Positions 1 through 5,631 are shown, numbered from the stretch's first letter. The stretch: DNA of 6,029 nt from Pseudomonadota bacterium (GCA_029781465.1 JAKOWQ010000263.1:1-6029), one strand, 5' to 3'. A program made the numbers and translations. Notes: a model not told the origin generated them from the letters alone.

Positions 1-426
1 GGCCGCGCACGAGCGCAGGATCGCGCCGACATTGTGCGGGTCGGTAACCTGATCGAGCACCACCACCGGACGGGCCGGATCGCCATCGATCACCTCGTCG
101 AGGAACACGTCCTCAAGCGCGTCGCATTCCAGCACCAGCCCCTGGTGCGGTGCATCGCGCGCGACGAGGCGGGCGAGATCGGCGGGAGAGGCCCATTCGA
201 GCGGAAAATCGCTCGGCAGCTCGCCATCGAGCGAAGCCACGCCCTCGCGCGTGGCCCACAGCTTGCGGTGGCGGCGATCGGGGTTGAGCAAGGCTGCCTC
301 AACCGCGTGGCGACCCCACAGCCGCACCGCACCGGTGCTGGCCCGTCCCGAGCCGCGCCCGCCCTGCATGCGTCCTGCGCGCCCGCGCAGGGCCCGCGAT
401 GGTCGCTGGTCCGGGCGGCGGCTCAT
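1..426 (-). CDS. rlmB: RlmB-type 23S rRNA (guanosine-2'-O-)-methyltransferase, N-terminal part
   Basis: This is a SpoU/TrmH-family RNA ribose methyltransferase. It transfers a methyl group from S-adenosylmethionine to a guanosine 2'-OH; RlmB acts on 23S rRNA G2251 in E. coli. The reading frame is open from ATG at 426 to the window edge, giving 142 residues; the C-terminal SAM-binding knot lies outside. After a basic Arg/Gly-rich leader (residues 1-33) comes the substrate-binding domain, with GRHAVEAALLNP at 38-49 and PHQG at 93-96. The first SPOUT motif follows: VVVLDQVTDPHNVGAILRS at 121-139, with the conserved Asn132 and Arg138. The start is uncertain: no good Shine-Dalgarno precedes ATG 426, and Met20 (ATG at 369) is an alternative. 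The gene lies 40 bases downstream of tRNA-Tyr on the same strand, so it may be cotranscribed with it. The family is clear; the exact RlmB assignment is likely but needs the missing C-terminus. Confidence 0.9.
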   Translation of the reverse strand, partial: MSRRPDQRPSRALRGRAGRMQGGRGSGRASTGAVRLWGRHAVEAALLNPDRRHRKLWATREGVASLDGELPSDFPLEWASPADLARLVARDAPHQGLVLECDALEDVFLDEVIDGDPARPVVVLDQVTDPHNVGAILRSCAA

Positions 427-466
427 GTTGCGAATCCGGAATTCATGCCGCTTCCCTAGGGGATGG

Positions 467-552
467 TGGTGGACAGGGCTAGATTCGAACTAGCGTACGC
501 TTGCGCGGGCAGATTTACAGTCTGCTGCCTTTAACCACTCGGCCACCTGTCC
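467..552 (-). tRNA. tRNA-Tyr (anticodon GTA)
   Basis: Read on the minus strand, the sequence folds as a class II tRNA. The acceptor stem is GGACAGG (552-546) with CCTGTCC (477-471), the discriminator is A (470), and CCA is encoded at 469-467. The anticodon stem GCAGA/TCTGC encloses the loop CTGTAAA; anticodon GTA is at 518-516 and reads tyrosine codons. The T arm has CTAG-TTCGAAT-CTAG. A long variable arm (CCGCGCAAGCG region) fits bacterial tRNA-Tyr. Total length is 86 bases with CCA. It precedes the rRNA methyltransferase gene on the same strand and is divergent from the lipid operon. Confidence 0.97.
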
Positions 553-582
553 ACACCATGTGCCGGCGTGCGGGTTGCCCCG

Positions 583-588
583 ATTTTA
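583..588 (-). promoter_or_regulatory. Possible -10 element for tRNA-Tyr
   Basis: The minus strand reads TAAAAT here, followed by a GC-rich discriminator (CGGGGC). Transcription would start about 20 bases before the mature tRNA 5' end. A GC-rich discriminator is typical of stringently controlled stable-RNA promoters. I see no good -35 at 16-18 bases spacing, because a GCCCC-CAAA-GGGGC hairpin occupies 591-604. This is therefore a weak call. Confidence 0.3.
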
Positions 589-688
589 TCGCCCCCAAAG
601 GGGCTTCCGGCCGAGGAAGCGCGCTCTTGGCGAAGCGCGGGGCCGCTGTCAATGGGGGAGTGGCTTGTTGTTTGCCGATTGGCCCTAT

Positions 689-693
689 AGGAG
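689..693 (+). promoter_or_regulatory. Ribosome binding site fixing the start of the KASIII gene
   Basis: AGGAG lies 8 bases before ATG 702. The same frame is open back to ATG 501, but that start would run through the tRNA-Tyr gene and has no comparable site. This site therefore decides the start. Confidence 0.85.
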
Positions 694-701
694 AGCGCGC
701 C

Positions 702-1829
702 ATGAGCGACATCGTTCCCGTTATCTCCGCGACCGGGCTATTCACCCCGTCCGAATCCGTCTCCAATGCCGAACTGGTTGAGAGCTTCAATACCTATGTC
801 GAGCGGTTCAACGCGGCCAATGCCGCGGAAATCGCGGCGGGCGAAGTGGAGGCGTTGCAGCCGAGTTCGGTCGAATTCATCGAGAAGGCGAGCGGGATCA
901 AATCCCGCCATGTCATGGCCAAGGCGCCGCTGCTCGACCCGGATATCATGGCTCCGCGCTGGAGCGAGCGTGCCGACGAGGAGCTTTCGGTGCTGGCCGA
1001 GATGGGGGTCAAGGCGGCTGAACAGGCACTCAATGCAGCCCAGCGCGCGCCCAAGGACGTGGACGCGGTGCTCTGTGCGGCTTCCAACATGCAGCGCCCC
1101 TATCCGGCAATGGCGATCGAGATACAGGCCGCACTGGGGATCGATGGTTTCGGGTTCGACATGAACGTCGCCTGTTCCTCGGCGACCTTTGGGATCCAGA
1201 CGGCGGCGGACTATATCAGGGCAGGCCATGCCCGCTCGGTGCTGGTGATCAGCCCCGAGATCTGCACCGGGCACAACAACATGCGCAACCGCGACAGCCA
1301 CTTTATCTTTGGCGATGTCGCGACCGCGGTGCTGGTCGAGGCGAAGGACATCGCCCCCTACCCGCATTGGGAGATCGTCGGGACCAGGCTCAAGACCGTG
1401 TTCTCCAACAACATCCGCAACAATTTCGGCTTCCTCAACTGCGCCACGCCCGAAACCATCGGCACGCCTGACAAGCTGTTTGTCCAGGAAGGACGCAAGG
1501 TGTTCAAGGAAGTGGTGCCAATGGTTTCGGCGATGATCGTCGAGGAGGCGGAGAGGCTGGGGATCGATCCGGCCGGGCTGCGGCGGCTGTGGCTGCACCA
1601 GGCCAATGCCGGGATGAACCGGCTGATCGCCCAGCGCGTGCTGGGGCATGAGGCAAACGAGGATGAAAGCCCGACCGTTCTCGATACCTATGGCAACACT
1701 TCGAGCGCGGGCTCGATCATCGCCTTCAATCTCCATAACGCCGATCTGGACGTGGGCGATACCGGAGTGATCTGTTCGTTCGGCGCGGGCTATTCGGCCG
1801 GCGTGGTCTTCGTGCGCAAGGTGGCTTGA
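702..1829 (+). CDS. Beta-ketoacyl-ACP synthase III, long PA3286-like form
   Basis: This is a thiolase-fold condensing enzyme of the FabH (KASIII) family, 375 residues. It joins an acyl-CoA primer to malonyl-ACP to start or re-enter fatty acid synthesis. The catalytic triad is visible: Cys158 in NVACSSATFG, His299 in LHQAN and Asn332 in YGNTSSAGS. The C-terminal glycine loop SFGAGYSAG (359-367) is present. It is about 55 residues longer than E. coli FabH (317). The extra length includes the N-terminal insert with NAELVESFNTYVERFN (22-37) and FIEKASGIKSRHVM. From memory these features match Pseudomonas aeruginosa PA3286, which takes octanoyl-CoA from beta-oxidation; a shared substrate is inference. 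It could instead be the organism's main FabH. It is the first gene of an operon with psd (3-base gap) and pssA. No clear promoter is visible in 553-701. Confidence 0.92.
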   Translation: MSDIVPVISATGLFTPSESVSNAELVESFNTYVERFNAANAAEIAAGEVEALQPSSVEFIEKASGIKSRHVMAKAPLLDPDIMAPRWSERADEELSVLAEMGVKAAEQALNAAQRAPKDVDAVLCAASNMQRPYPAMAIEIQAALGIDGFGFDMNVACSSATFGIQTAADYIRAGHARSVLVISPEICTGHNNMRNRDSHFIFGDVATAVLVEAKDIAPYPHWEIVGTRLKTVFSNNIRNNFGFLNCATPETIGTPDKLFVQEGRKVFKEVVPMVSAMIVEEAERLGIDPAGLRRLWLHQANAGMNRLIAQRVLGHEANEDESPTVLDTYGNTSSAGSIIAFNLHNADLDVGDTGVICSFGAGYSAGVVFVRKVA

Positions 1830-1832
1830 GAC

Positions 1833-2582
1833 ATGGCTGGCGAAATCCTCGACAACCGCGGGCGCGGCGAAGCGGCCTGGCACTGGCCGCGCATTCACCC
1901 TGAGAGCTACAAGTTTGCAGCCGTTGCCGGTGTGGCCAGTCTGCTGTGCGCCTTTTTCGCCTGGGAAACGTTTGCCTGGCCGCTGGCGGTACTGGTTCCG
2001 GCGATCCTGGCCTTTTTCCGCGATCCCCAGCGCGTTACCCCGCAGGGTGACAACCTGATTGTTTCCCCCGCCGATGGCCTGATCACGCTGATCCGCCAGG
2101 TCGAGCCGCCGCGCGAGCTGGTGCTCGACGACGGCACCGGGGCGCCGGGGCTGGCGCCAGGGCTGGTGACGCGGATCTCGATCTTCATGTCGGTGTTCGA
2201 TGTGCACATCAACCGTGCGCCGGTTGGCGGCACGGTGCGCCGCGTGGTCTATGTTCCGGGCAAGTTCCTCAACGCCGATCTCGACAAGGCGAGCGAGGAG
2301 AACGAGCGCCAGCACATCCTGATCGAGCGCGGCGACGGGCGCGCGATCGGCTTTACCCAGATTGCCGGGCTGGTGGCACGGCGGATCGTGCCCTTCGTCA
2401 AGCCGGGTGACATGCTGGCGGCCGGGCAGCGGGTCGGGCTGATCCGGTTTGGGAGCCGGGTCGATGTCTATCTCCCCGCCGGGACCGAATCGAAGGTGCT
2501 GATCGGGCAAAAAGTGATCGCGGGCGAAACCGTTCTGGCCGAAATCGGGCAGCAGCTGTTGATCGAGGGCATCGCTCAATGA
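1833..2582 (+). CDS. psd: Phosphatidylserine decarboxylase proenzyme, short bacterial form
   Basis: The protein converts phosphatidylserine to phosphatidylethanolamine at the inner face of the cytoplasmic membrane, with a pyruvoyl cofactor made by self-cleavage. It has 249 residues, matching the short Psd class; E. coli Psd is 322. A hydrophobic stretch at about 27-62 anchors the beta chain in the membrane and is followed by FFRDPQR (61-67). Family motifs follow: SPADG (78-82) with the acidic Asp81, and SVFDVHINRAPVGG (120-133) with His125. RFGSRVDVYLP spans 205-215; cleavage is expected between Gly207 and Ser208, and Ser208 becomes the pyruvoyl group of the small C-terminal chain. AAGGTGG (1818-1824), inside the end of the upstream gene, is a plausible ribosome binding site. 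ATG follows the preceding stop after 3 bases, and the last four bases (ATGA) overlap the start of pssA. Its substrate is the product of pssA. Confidence 0.96.
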   Translation: MAGEILDNRGRGEAAWHWPRIHPESYKFAAVAGVASLLCAFFAWETFAWPLAVLVPAILAFFRDPQRVTPQGDNLIVSPADGLITLIRQVEPPRELVLDDGTGAPGLAPGLVTRISIFMSVFDVHINRAPVGGTVRRVVYVPGKFLNADLDKASEENERQHILIERGDGRAIGFTQIAGLVARRIVPFVKPGDMLAAGQRVGLIRFGSRVDVYLPAGTESKVLIGQKVIAGETVLAEIGQQLLIEGIAQ

Positions 2583-3364
2583 GCGATGCCCCCTCGCTGC
2601 CCGGCGGGCTGACGCTGCGGGCGCTGGTTCCCAACGCGATCACCGCGGCGGCGCTGTGCATGGGGCTGACCGGGATCCGCTTCGCCGTTGCCGGCGATTG
2701 GGAAAAGGCCATCGGCTCGGTGGTGCTGGCCGGGATGCTCGACGGGATCGACGGGCGCATCGCCCGCCTGCTCAAGGCGCAATCGCGCTTCGGAGCCGAG
2801 CTGGACAGTCTGGCCGACAATGTTTCGTTCGGGGTGGCCCCGGCGTTGGTGCTCTACATGTGGTCGCTGCAGGAGGTGCCGCGCGGCGGCTGGTTCGCGG
2901 CGCTGGCCTTCGCGGTCTGCATGGCGCTGCGGCTCGCGCGGTTCAACGCCCGGATCGACCTGGCCGATGAACCGCGCAAGGCCGCCGGGTTCCTTACCGG
3001 GGTGCCCGCGCCGGTCGGGGCGGGGCTGGCCTTCATGCCGATGTACCTGTGGATCCAGACCGGCGAGGCGCTGTTTCGCGATCCCCGGCTGGTTGCGGCC
3101 TGGCTTGTCGACATGGCCTTCCTGCTGATTTCCAGCCTGCCGACGCTGAGCTGGGGCAAGCTGCGCCTGCGCCGCGCGGTCCGTCTGGAGGCTATCGCCT
3201 TGCTCGGGCTGACCGGCGCGGCGCTGGTCAGCGAGCCGTGGTGGACGCTGCTGGGGATCGGCGCGATCTATCTTGCCACCATTCCGCTCGGGCTGGTGCT
3301 CTATGCCCGCTTCAAGCGGCAGCGCGCGGGGCGTGGGGGCGATGGAGCCGCGCCTTCGGCCTGA
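2579..3364 (+). CDS. pssA: CDP-diacylglycerol--serine O-phosphatidyltransferase
   Basis: This integral membrane enzyme makes phosphatidylserine from CDP-diacylglycerol and L-serine, the step before Psd. It has 261 residues. The CDP-alcohol phosphatidyltransferase signature is complete, DG-x2-AR-x8-G-x3-D-x3-D: Asp58, Gly59, Ala62, Arg63, Gly72, Asp76, Asp80. Several hydrophobic segments follow: about 85-97, 104-117, 138-158, 170-187, 203-218 and 222-242. The tail after about residue 244 is basic and Gly/Ala-rich. The start codon overlaps the psd stop (ATGA), so translation is probably coupled. The last 53 bases overlap, tail to tail, the 3' end of the 85-codon minus-strand gene. No intrinsic terminator with a T-run is visible after the stop, which leaves the operon's end undefined. 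Confidence 0.96.
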   Translation: MSDAPSLPGGLTLRALVPNAITAAALCMGLTGIRFAVAGDWEKAIGSVVLAGMLDGIDGRIARLLKAQSRFGAELDSLADNVSFGVAPALVLYMWSLQEVPRGGWFAALAFAVCMALRLARFNARIDLADEPRKAAGFLTGVPAPVGAGLAFMPMYLWIQTGEALFRDPRLVAAWLVDMAFLLISSLPTLSWGKLRLRRAVRLEAIALLGLTGAALVSEPWWTLLGIGAIYLATIPLGLVLYARFKRQRAGRGGDGAAPSA

Positions 3365-3569
3365 CCGGGAAGGCCACCACGGTGCCATCGTCCCAGCGCC
3401 CGACCGTTTCGCTGATCCGGTAGGTATAGGTCCGCATTTCCGGGCCGCGCGCAAGTTCGCCGCGCAGCCGCATGATCGCGGGCAGGGCATTCCACAGCGT
3501 CGAACCGATCGAAATCAGCGCGAAGGCGGCAACCGCGGCAAAGGGGAGAATCTGCGCCAGACCGTTCAT
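3312..3569 (-). CDS. Small single-pass membrane protein, putative SOS-inducible, unknown function
   Basis: This 85-residue protein belongs to no family I recognise. Residues about 6-27 form one hydrophobic segment (LPFAAVAAFALISIGSTLW within it). Basic residues follow (Arg34, Arg36, Arg41), so the positive-inside rule predicts the N-terminus outside and a roughly 50-residue cytoplasmic tail. The tail contains RTYTYRISETVGRWDDGTVV (46-65) and ends in a Pro/Arg/Ala-rich stretch. The start is well supported by AGGAG (3581-3577) 7 bases upstream. Codon choice is GC-rich at third positions, like the neighbours. Two GTTC-N7-GTTC boxes and a TTGACA lie about 80-135 bases upstream, so LexA control is inferred. 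A small, SOS-regulated inner-membrane protein recalls division inhibitors such as Caulobacter SidA, but there is no sequence evidence for that role. Its 3' end is antisense to pssA codons. I am fairly sure it is coding and unsure of its function. Confidence 0.72.
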   Translation of the reverse strand: MNGLAQILPFAAVAAFALISIGSTLWNALPAIMRLRGELARGPEMRTYTYRISETVGRWDDGTVVAFPVRPKARLHRPHAPRAAA

Positions 3570-3576
3570 AACCAGG

Positions 3577-3581
3577 CTCCT
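3577..3581 (-). promoter_or_regulatory. Ribosome binding site of the small membrane protein gene
   Basis: The minus strand reads AGGAG 7 bases before ATG 3569. This is the best single argument that the 85-codon frame is translated. A 5-bp hairpin (GCCTG-GGGA-CAGGC, 3596-3609) lies just upstream in the predicted leader. Confidence 0.7.
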
Positions 3582-3620
3582 GCCGGGCCGTCCGCGCCTG
3601 GGGACAGGCTGTGGAGGGCT

Positions 3621-3629
3621 TGTGGATAA
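3621..3629 (-). promoter_or_regulatory. DnaA-box-like 9-mer
   Basis: The minus strand reads TTATCCACA, which fits the DnaA box consensus TTATNCACA exactly. It is single, without clustered copies or an AT-rich unwinding region, so it is not an origin. It lies in the predicted leader of the small membrane protein gene, about 50 bases upstream of its start. Confidence 0.4.
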
Positions 3630-3649
3630 CTGATGGTTCGGCTAGGAAA

Positions 3650-3664
3650 GTTCCTGTTCCGTTC
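3650..3664 (-). promoter_or_regulatory. Second LexA (SOS) box, start-proximal
   Basis: The plus strand has GTTC at 3650-3653, seven bases, then GTTC at 3661-3664: the alphaproteobacterial LexA direct-repeat consensus GTTC-N7-GTTC. It lies just downstream of the predicted transcription start and 28 bases from the first box, measured start to start. Its spacer is less typical (CTGTTCC) than that of the other box. Confidence 0.6.
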
Positions 3665-3677
3665 CAATGCGAACGGT

Positions 3678-3692
3678 GTTCTCTATTTGTTC
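3678..3692 (-). promoter_or_regulatory. LexA (SOS) box within the promoter
   Basis: The plus strand reads GTTCTCTATTTGTTC, an exact GTTC-N7-GTTC with the T-rich spacer usual for alphaproteobacterial SOS boxes. On the minus strand it begins 5 bases after a TTGACA hexamer and fills the -35/-10 spacer. Bound LexA would block RNA polymerase there. The only plausible gene downstream is the 85-codon membrane protein on the minus strand; to the right on the plus strand lies the 3' end of a gene of opposite orientation. Confidence 0.75.
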
Positions 3693-3697
3693 CGACG

Positions 3698-3703
3698 TGT
3701 CAA
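3698..3703 (-). promoter_or_regulatory. -35 element of the putative SOS promoter
   Basis: The minus strand reads TTGACA, a perfect -35 hexamer. The expected -10 position (about 3675-3680, AACACC on the minus strand) is poor, so the promoter rests on the -35 and the overlapping LexA box. It would give a leader of about 100 bases before ATG 3569. Confidence 0.5.
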
Positions 3704-3766
3704 GAGGGAAATTCTCTGCCGCCGCAGCGATTGTCCTGCGAAGTGCGCCGGATTGGACGCAGGCGC

Positions 3767-4918
3767 TCAGATCCGATCGAACGACGCGGCGATGGCGCGC
3801 AGGAACGCGATGTTTTCCATTTCGCGGTTGGTGTGCTCATCCATGGAGGTTCCATAGGCCGGGTTGGCGGACAGCTTGACGATCGTTACGCCGCGCGACG
3901 GGTCGACATAGACCAGCTGGTTGTAGATGCCGATCGCGCTGAATTCGCCGCGATCACCGTTCGGCAGCCACCATTGGTAGCCATAGCCCAGATCAAGCGG
4001 ATGGTCGGCCAGAATCGGGTGTCCTGGCTCAAGATGCGGGGCATCGGCCCTGACCGAGGCCCGCACCCAGGCTTCGGGAACGATCTGGCGCCCGTTCCAG
4101 CGCCCATGGTTGCGATAGAGCTCGCCAAGCCTGGCGAAGTCGCGCGCGGTCATGTTGAGGCCGGCAAAGGCCATTTCCATCCCCGCGCCGTCGATCAGCC
4201 AATAGGCATCGCATTCGAATCCCAGCGGCTCGACCAGCTTTTCGTGCATGTATTCGGTGAGCGATCGCCCGGTCGCGCGGACCAGCAAGGCCCCCAGCGC
4301 CTGGGTGTCGCCGCTGTTGTACCGGCAGACCGTATCCGGCTGCGCCTCGGGCACCATGGTGGCGACGAAATCGTCCAGCGACATCGCCCCCGACATCGCC
4401 GCGCCGAGGCGGTGAACGTCGGATTCGGGATCGGAATAGTCCTCATTCCAGCGCGCGCCCGACGCCATTTGCAGGACGCTCCGGATGCTGACGTTGTCGT
4501 AGGCCGAGCCGGGTTCGACGCGGATGTATGCACTGATCGGATCCGAAATCGCGCCGATGTGGCCTTCCTCAACCGCGATGCCGACAAGCGCCGAGACGAA
4601 GCTCTTGGCTACCGACCAGCTGATCCACTGGACCTCGGGGCCGCCGGTCAGCCGGTAGGTTTCGTTGACCAGCTTTCCGTCCTTCAGCACCAGCACGGCA
4701 GCGGTATCGGTCGCCGCGAGGAAGGCATCCGAGGGATGGACCGCGCCCTCGAATTCATAGCTGGCCGGCAGGGGCACCGCAGCGCCGGGGGCAAAGCGGT
4801 GCGGCGTGGCGGATGCCGCCATGCGCGAAACCGGCAGCATATCCTTGAACCGGGCAAAATTCTCGAATTGCGGTTGGCCGGAGAACAGGCCCAGTTCGAC
4901 GATGCCGCTTTGTGTCAT
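3767..4918 (-). CDS. Serine hydrolase of the beta-lactamase (class C-like) superfamily
   Basis: This 383-residue enzyme has the penicillin-binding transpeptidase fold (COG1680 type: esterases, 6-aminohexanoate-dimer hydrolase, class C beta-lactamase relatives). The SxxK motif is SVAK at 102-105, giving nucleophile Ser102 and general base Lys105. The second motif is YNS at 200-202, with Tyr200 catalytic. Conserved surroundings include VQWISWSVAKSFVSALVG, LLQ-type helix SVLQMASGARWNEDYSDP (147-164) and YGYQWWLPN (312-320). The third motif, KTG or HTG in beta-lactamases, appears replaced near AIGIYNQ (328-334). This fits NylB-like or esterase relatives better than an antibiotic-hydrolysing enzyme. 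No signal peptide is visible, so it is probably cytoplasmic. It starts inside the stop of the TetR gene (ATGA, 4-base overlap), so the two are an operon. The substrate is unknown: an ester or amide, possibly related to the ligand of the regulator. Confidence 0.88.
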   Translation of the reverse strand: MTQSGIVELGLFSGQPQFENFARFKDMLPVSRMAASATPHRFAPGAAVPLPASYEFEGAVHPSDAFLAATDTAAVLVLKDGKLVNETYRLTGGPEVQWISWSVAKSFVSALVGIAVEEGHIGAISDPISAYIRVEPGSAYDNVSIRSVLQMASGARWNEDYSDPESDVHRLGAAMSGAMSLDDFVATMVPEAQPDTVCRYNSGDTQALGALLVRATGRSLTEYMHEKLVEPLGFECDAYWLIDGAGMEMAFAGLNMTARDFARLGELYRNHGRWNGRQIVPEAWVRASVRADAPHLEPGHPILADHPLDLGYGYQWWLPNGDRGEFSAIGIYNQLVYVDPSRGVTIVKLSANPAYGTSMDEHTNREMENIAFLRAIAASFDRI

Positions 4919-5499
4919 GTCTCAAGCTCCTGCGCTGAGAGGGAGTGCTGATCGAGCAGCTGGCGCGAGATGGCGCGAATGCGATCGGGGCTGGCCGGGG
5001 CGATGCCCAGGTAACGAAAGAATGCCGTCCCGAAGGCGAGGGCTACCGCCGAAAATGCCCGGTCCTGAGCCTCGGGATGGGGATCGTTTTCGTCTGCCAT
5101 CATGGCGGCAACTTCGAGGATCACCTGCTTGTAGATCGCGGCGAGGCGCGCGCGCAGGGCATCGTCGCGCAGGGCAAGGTGCCACAGTTCCATGATGACG
5201 ATATTGGTGGTCTGGTCGGCAAATATCCGATCGAGCACGAATCGGTGCATGTCCTCGGGCGTGCCGTGGCCAGGCCACTGCCGGAACTGCTCTTCGCCGC
5301 GCAGCAGCAGGCGGTCGATCAGGGCGTTCACCATGTCGGCGCGGTTGCCGATGAAGTAGCGAACCAGCGAGCGAGGCTGGCCCGCCTCCTGGGCGACATC
5401 GGTAAGCGTCGTTCCGGCAAAACCCTTGCGGGCGACACAGGCTTCAAAGGCGGCGAGGATTTCCTCCCGGCGTTCCTGGCCAATTCGTGGACGCGCCAT
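4915..5499 (-). CDS. TetR-family transcriptional regulator
   Basis: This is a 194-residue helical repressor of the TetR family. The N-terminal DNA-binding domain (about 8-55) shows the usual order: RREEILAAFEACVARKGFAG, then TTLTDVAQEAGQPRSLVRYF (30-49), the helix-turn-helix and following helix, then NRADMVNAL. Residues from about 80 on form the ligand-binding and dimer domain, which is too variable to predict the effector. The start is supported by GGAG (5510-5507) 7 bases upstream. Its last codons overlap the start of the serine hydrolase (ATGA), so it is the first gene of a two-gene operon. A 16-bp perfect inverted repeat lies 25-40 bases upstream, over the predicted -10 region; autorepression is the simplest reading. 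It is divergent from rpsB. Confidence 0.93.
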   Translation of the reverse strand: MARPRIGQERREEILAAFEACVARKGFAGTTLTDVAQEAGQPRSLVRYFIGNRADMVNALIDRLLLRGEEQFRQWPGHGTPEDMHRFVLDRIFADQTTNIVIMELWHLALRDDALRARLAAIYKQVILEVAAMMADENDPHPEAQDRAFSAVALAFGTAFFRYLGIAPASPDRIRAISRQLLDQHSLSAQELET

Positions 5500-5523
5500 G
5501 ATCGCACTCCGGTTTCGCGAATC

Positions 5524-5539
5524 TTGTCAATGATGACAA
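5524..5539. promoter_or_regulatory. Inverted-repeat operator for the TetR-family regulator
   Basis: TTGTCA-ATGA-TGACAA is a perfect 6-bp inverted repeat with a 4-base centre, within the 14-20 bp size usual for TetR-family operators. It overlaps the right end of the predicted -10 hexamer and the transcription start of the regulator-hydrolase operon. Confidence 0.65.
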
Positions 5540-5565
5540 TTTACGTTCATCGCCCGGTTGGTCAA
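5538..5565 (-). promoter_or_regulatory. Promoter of the regulator-hydrolase operon
   Basis: The minus strand has TTGACC (5565-5560), a 16-base spacer, then TAAATT (5543-5538). These are 5/6 and 4/6 matches to the sigma-70 hexamers. The predicted start near 5531 leaves a leader of about 30 bases and falls inside the inverted repeat. Confidence 0.5.
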
Positions 5566-5631
5566 GGATCGAATCGCCCCGCGATGCGCGCATGGCATTC
5601 CCGAGCCAGGCAGGCCGGGGCCAAATAAGCT

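Noticed and set aside
620..639. CGCGCT/AGCGCG hairpin between tRNA-Tyr and the KASIII gene
   Set aside because: A 6-bp GC stem with an 8-base loop and no T-run; it is easily explained by GC-rich sequence and lies between divergent genes where no terminator is expected.
647..652. TTGACA on the minus strand as the tRNA-Tyr -35
   Set aside because: No acceptable -10 lies 16-18 bases downstream, and it is about 58 bases from the TAAAAT hexamer, far beyond normal spacing.
686..691. TATAGG as a -10 element for the lipid operon
   Set aside because: It overlaps the Shine-Dalgarno, so the transcript would start too close to ATG 702 to include that site, and no good -35 is found.
501..701. N-terminal extension of the KASIII gene from ATG 501
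   Set aside because: It would read through the tRNA-Tyr gene. ATG 702 has AGGAG at the right distance, and family homology begins there.
738..2579. 613-codon open frame on the minus strand, antisense to the KASIII and psd genes
   Set aside because: It mirrors two well-recognised plus-strand genes. Its composition (rich in Arg, His, Asp, Gln, Pro) is typical of an antisense frame in GC-rich DNA, and no family is visible.
2576..3490. 304-codon open frame on the minus strand, antisense to pssA
   Set aside because: pssA has a complete catalytic motif on the other strand. This frame is low-complexity Arg/Gln/Pro/Gly-rich and has no credible domain.
3735..3763. CCTGCG/CGCAGG inverted repeat after the serine hydrolase as an intrinsic terminator
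   Set aside because: The stem is only 6 bp with a 17-base loop and there is no T-run on either strand.
3611..4951. 446-codon open frame on the plus strand downstream of the LexA boxes
   Set aside because: It is antisense to the serine hydrolase, has no recognisable domain, and starts upstream of the boxes, so it is not a credible SOS target.
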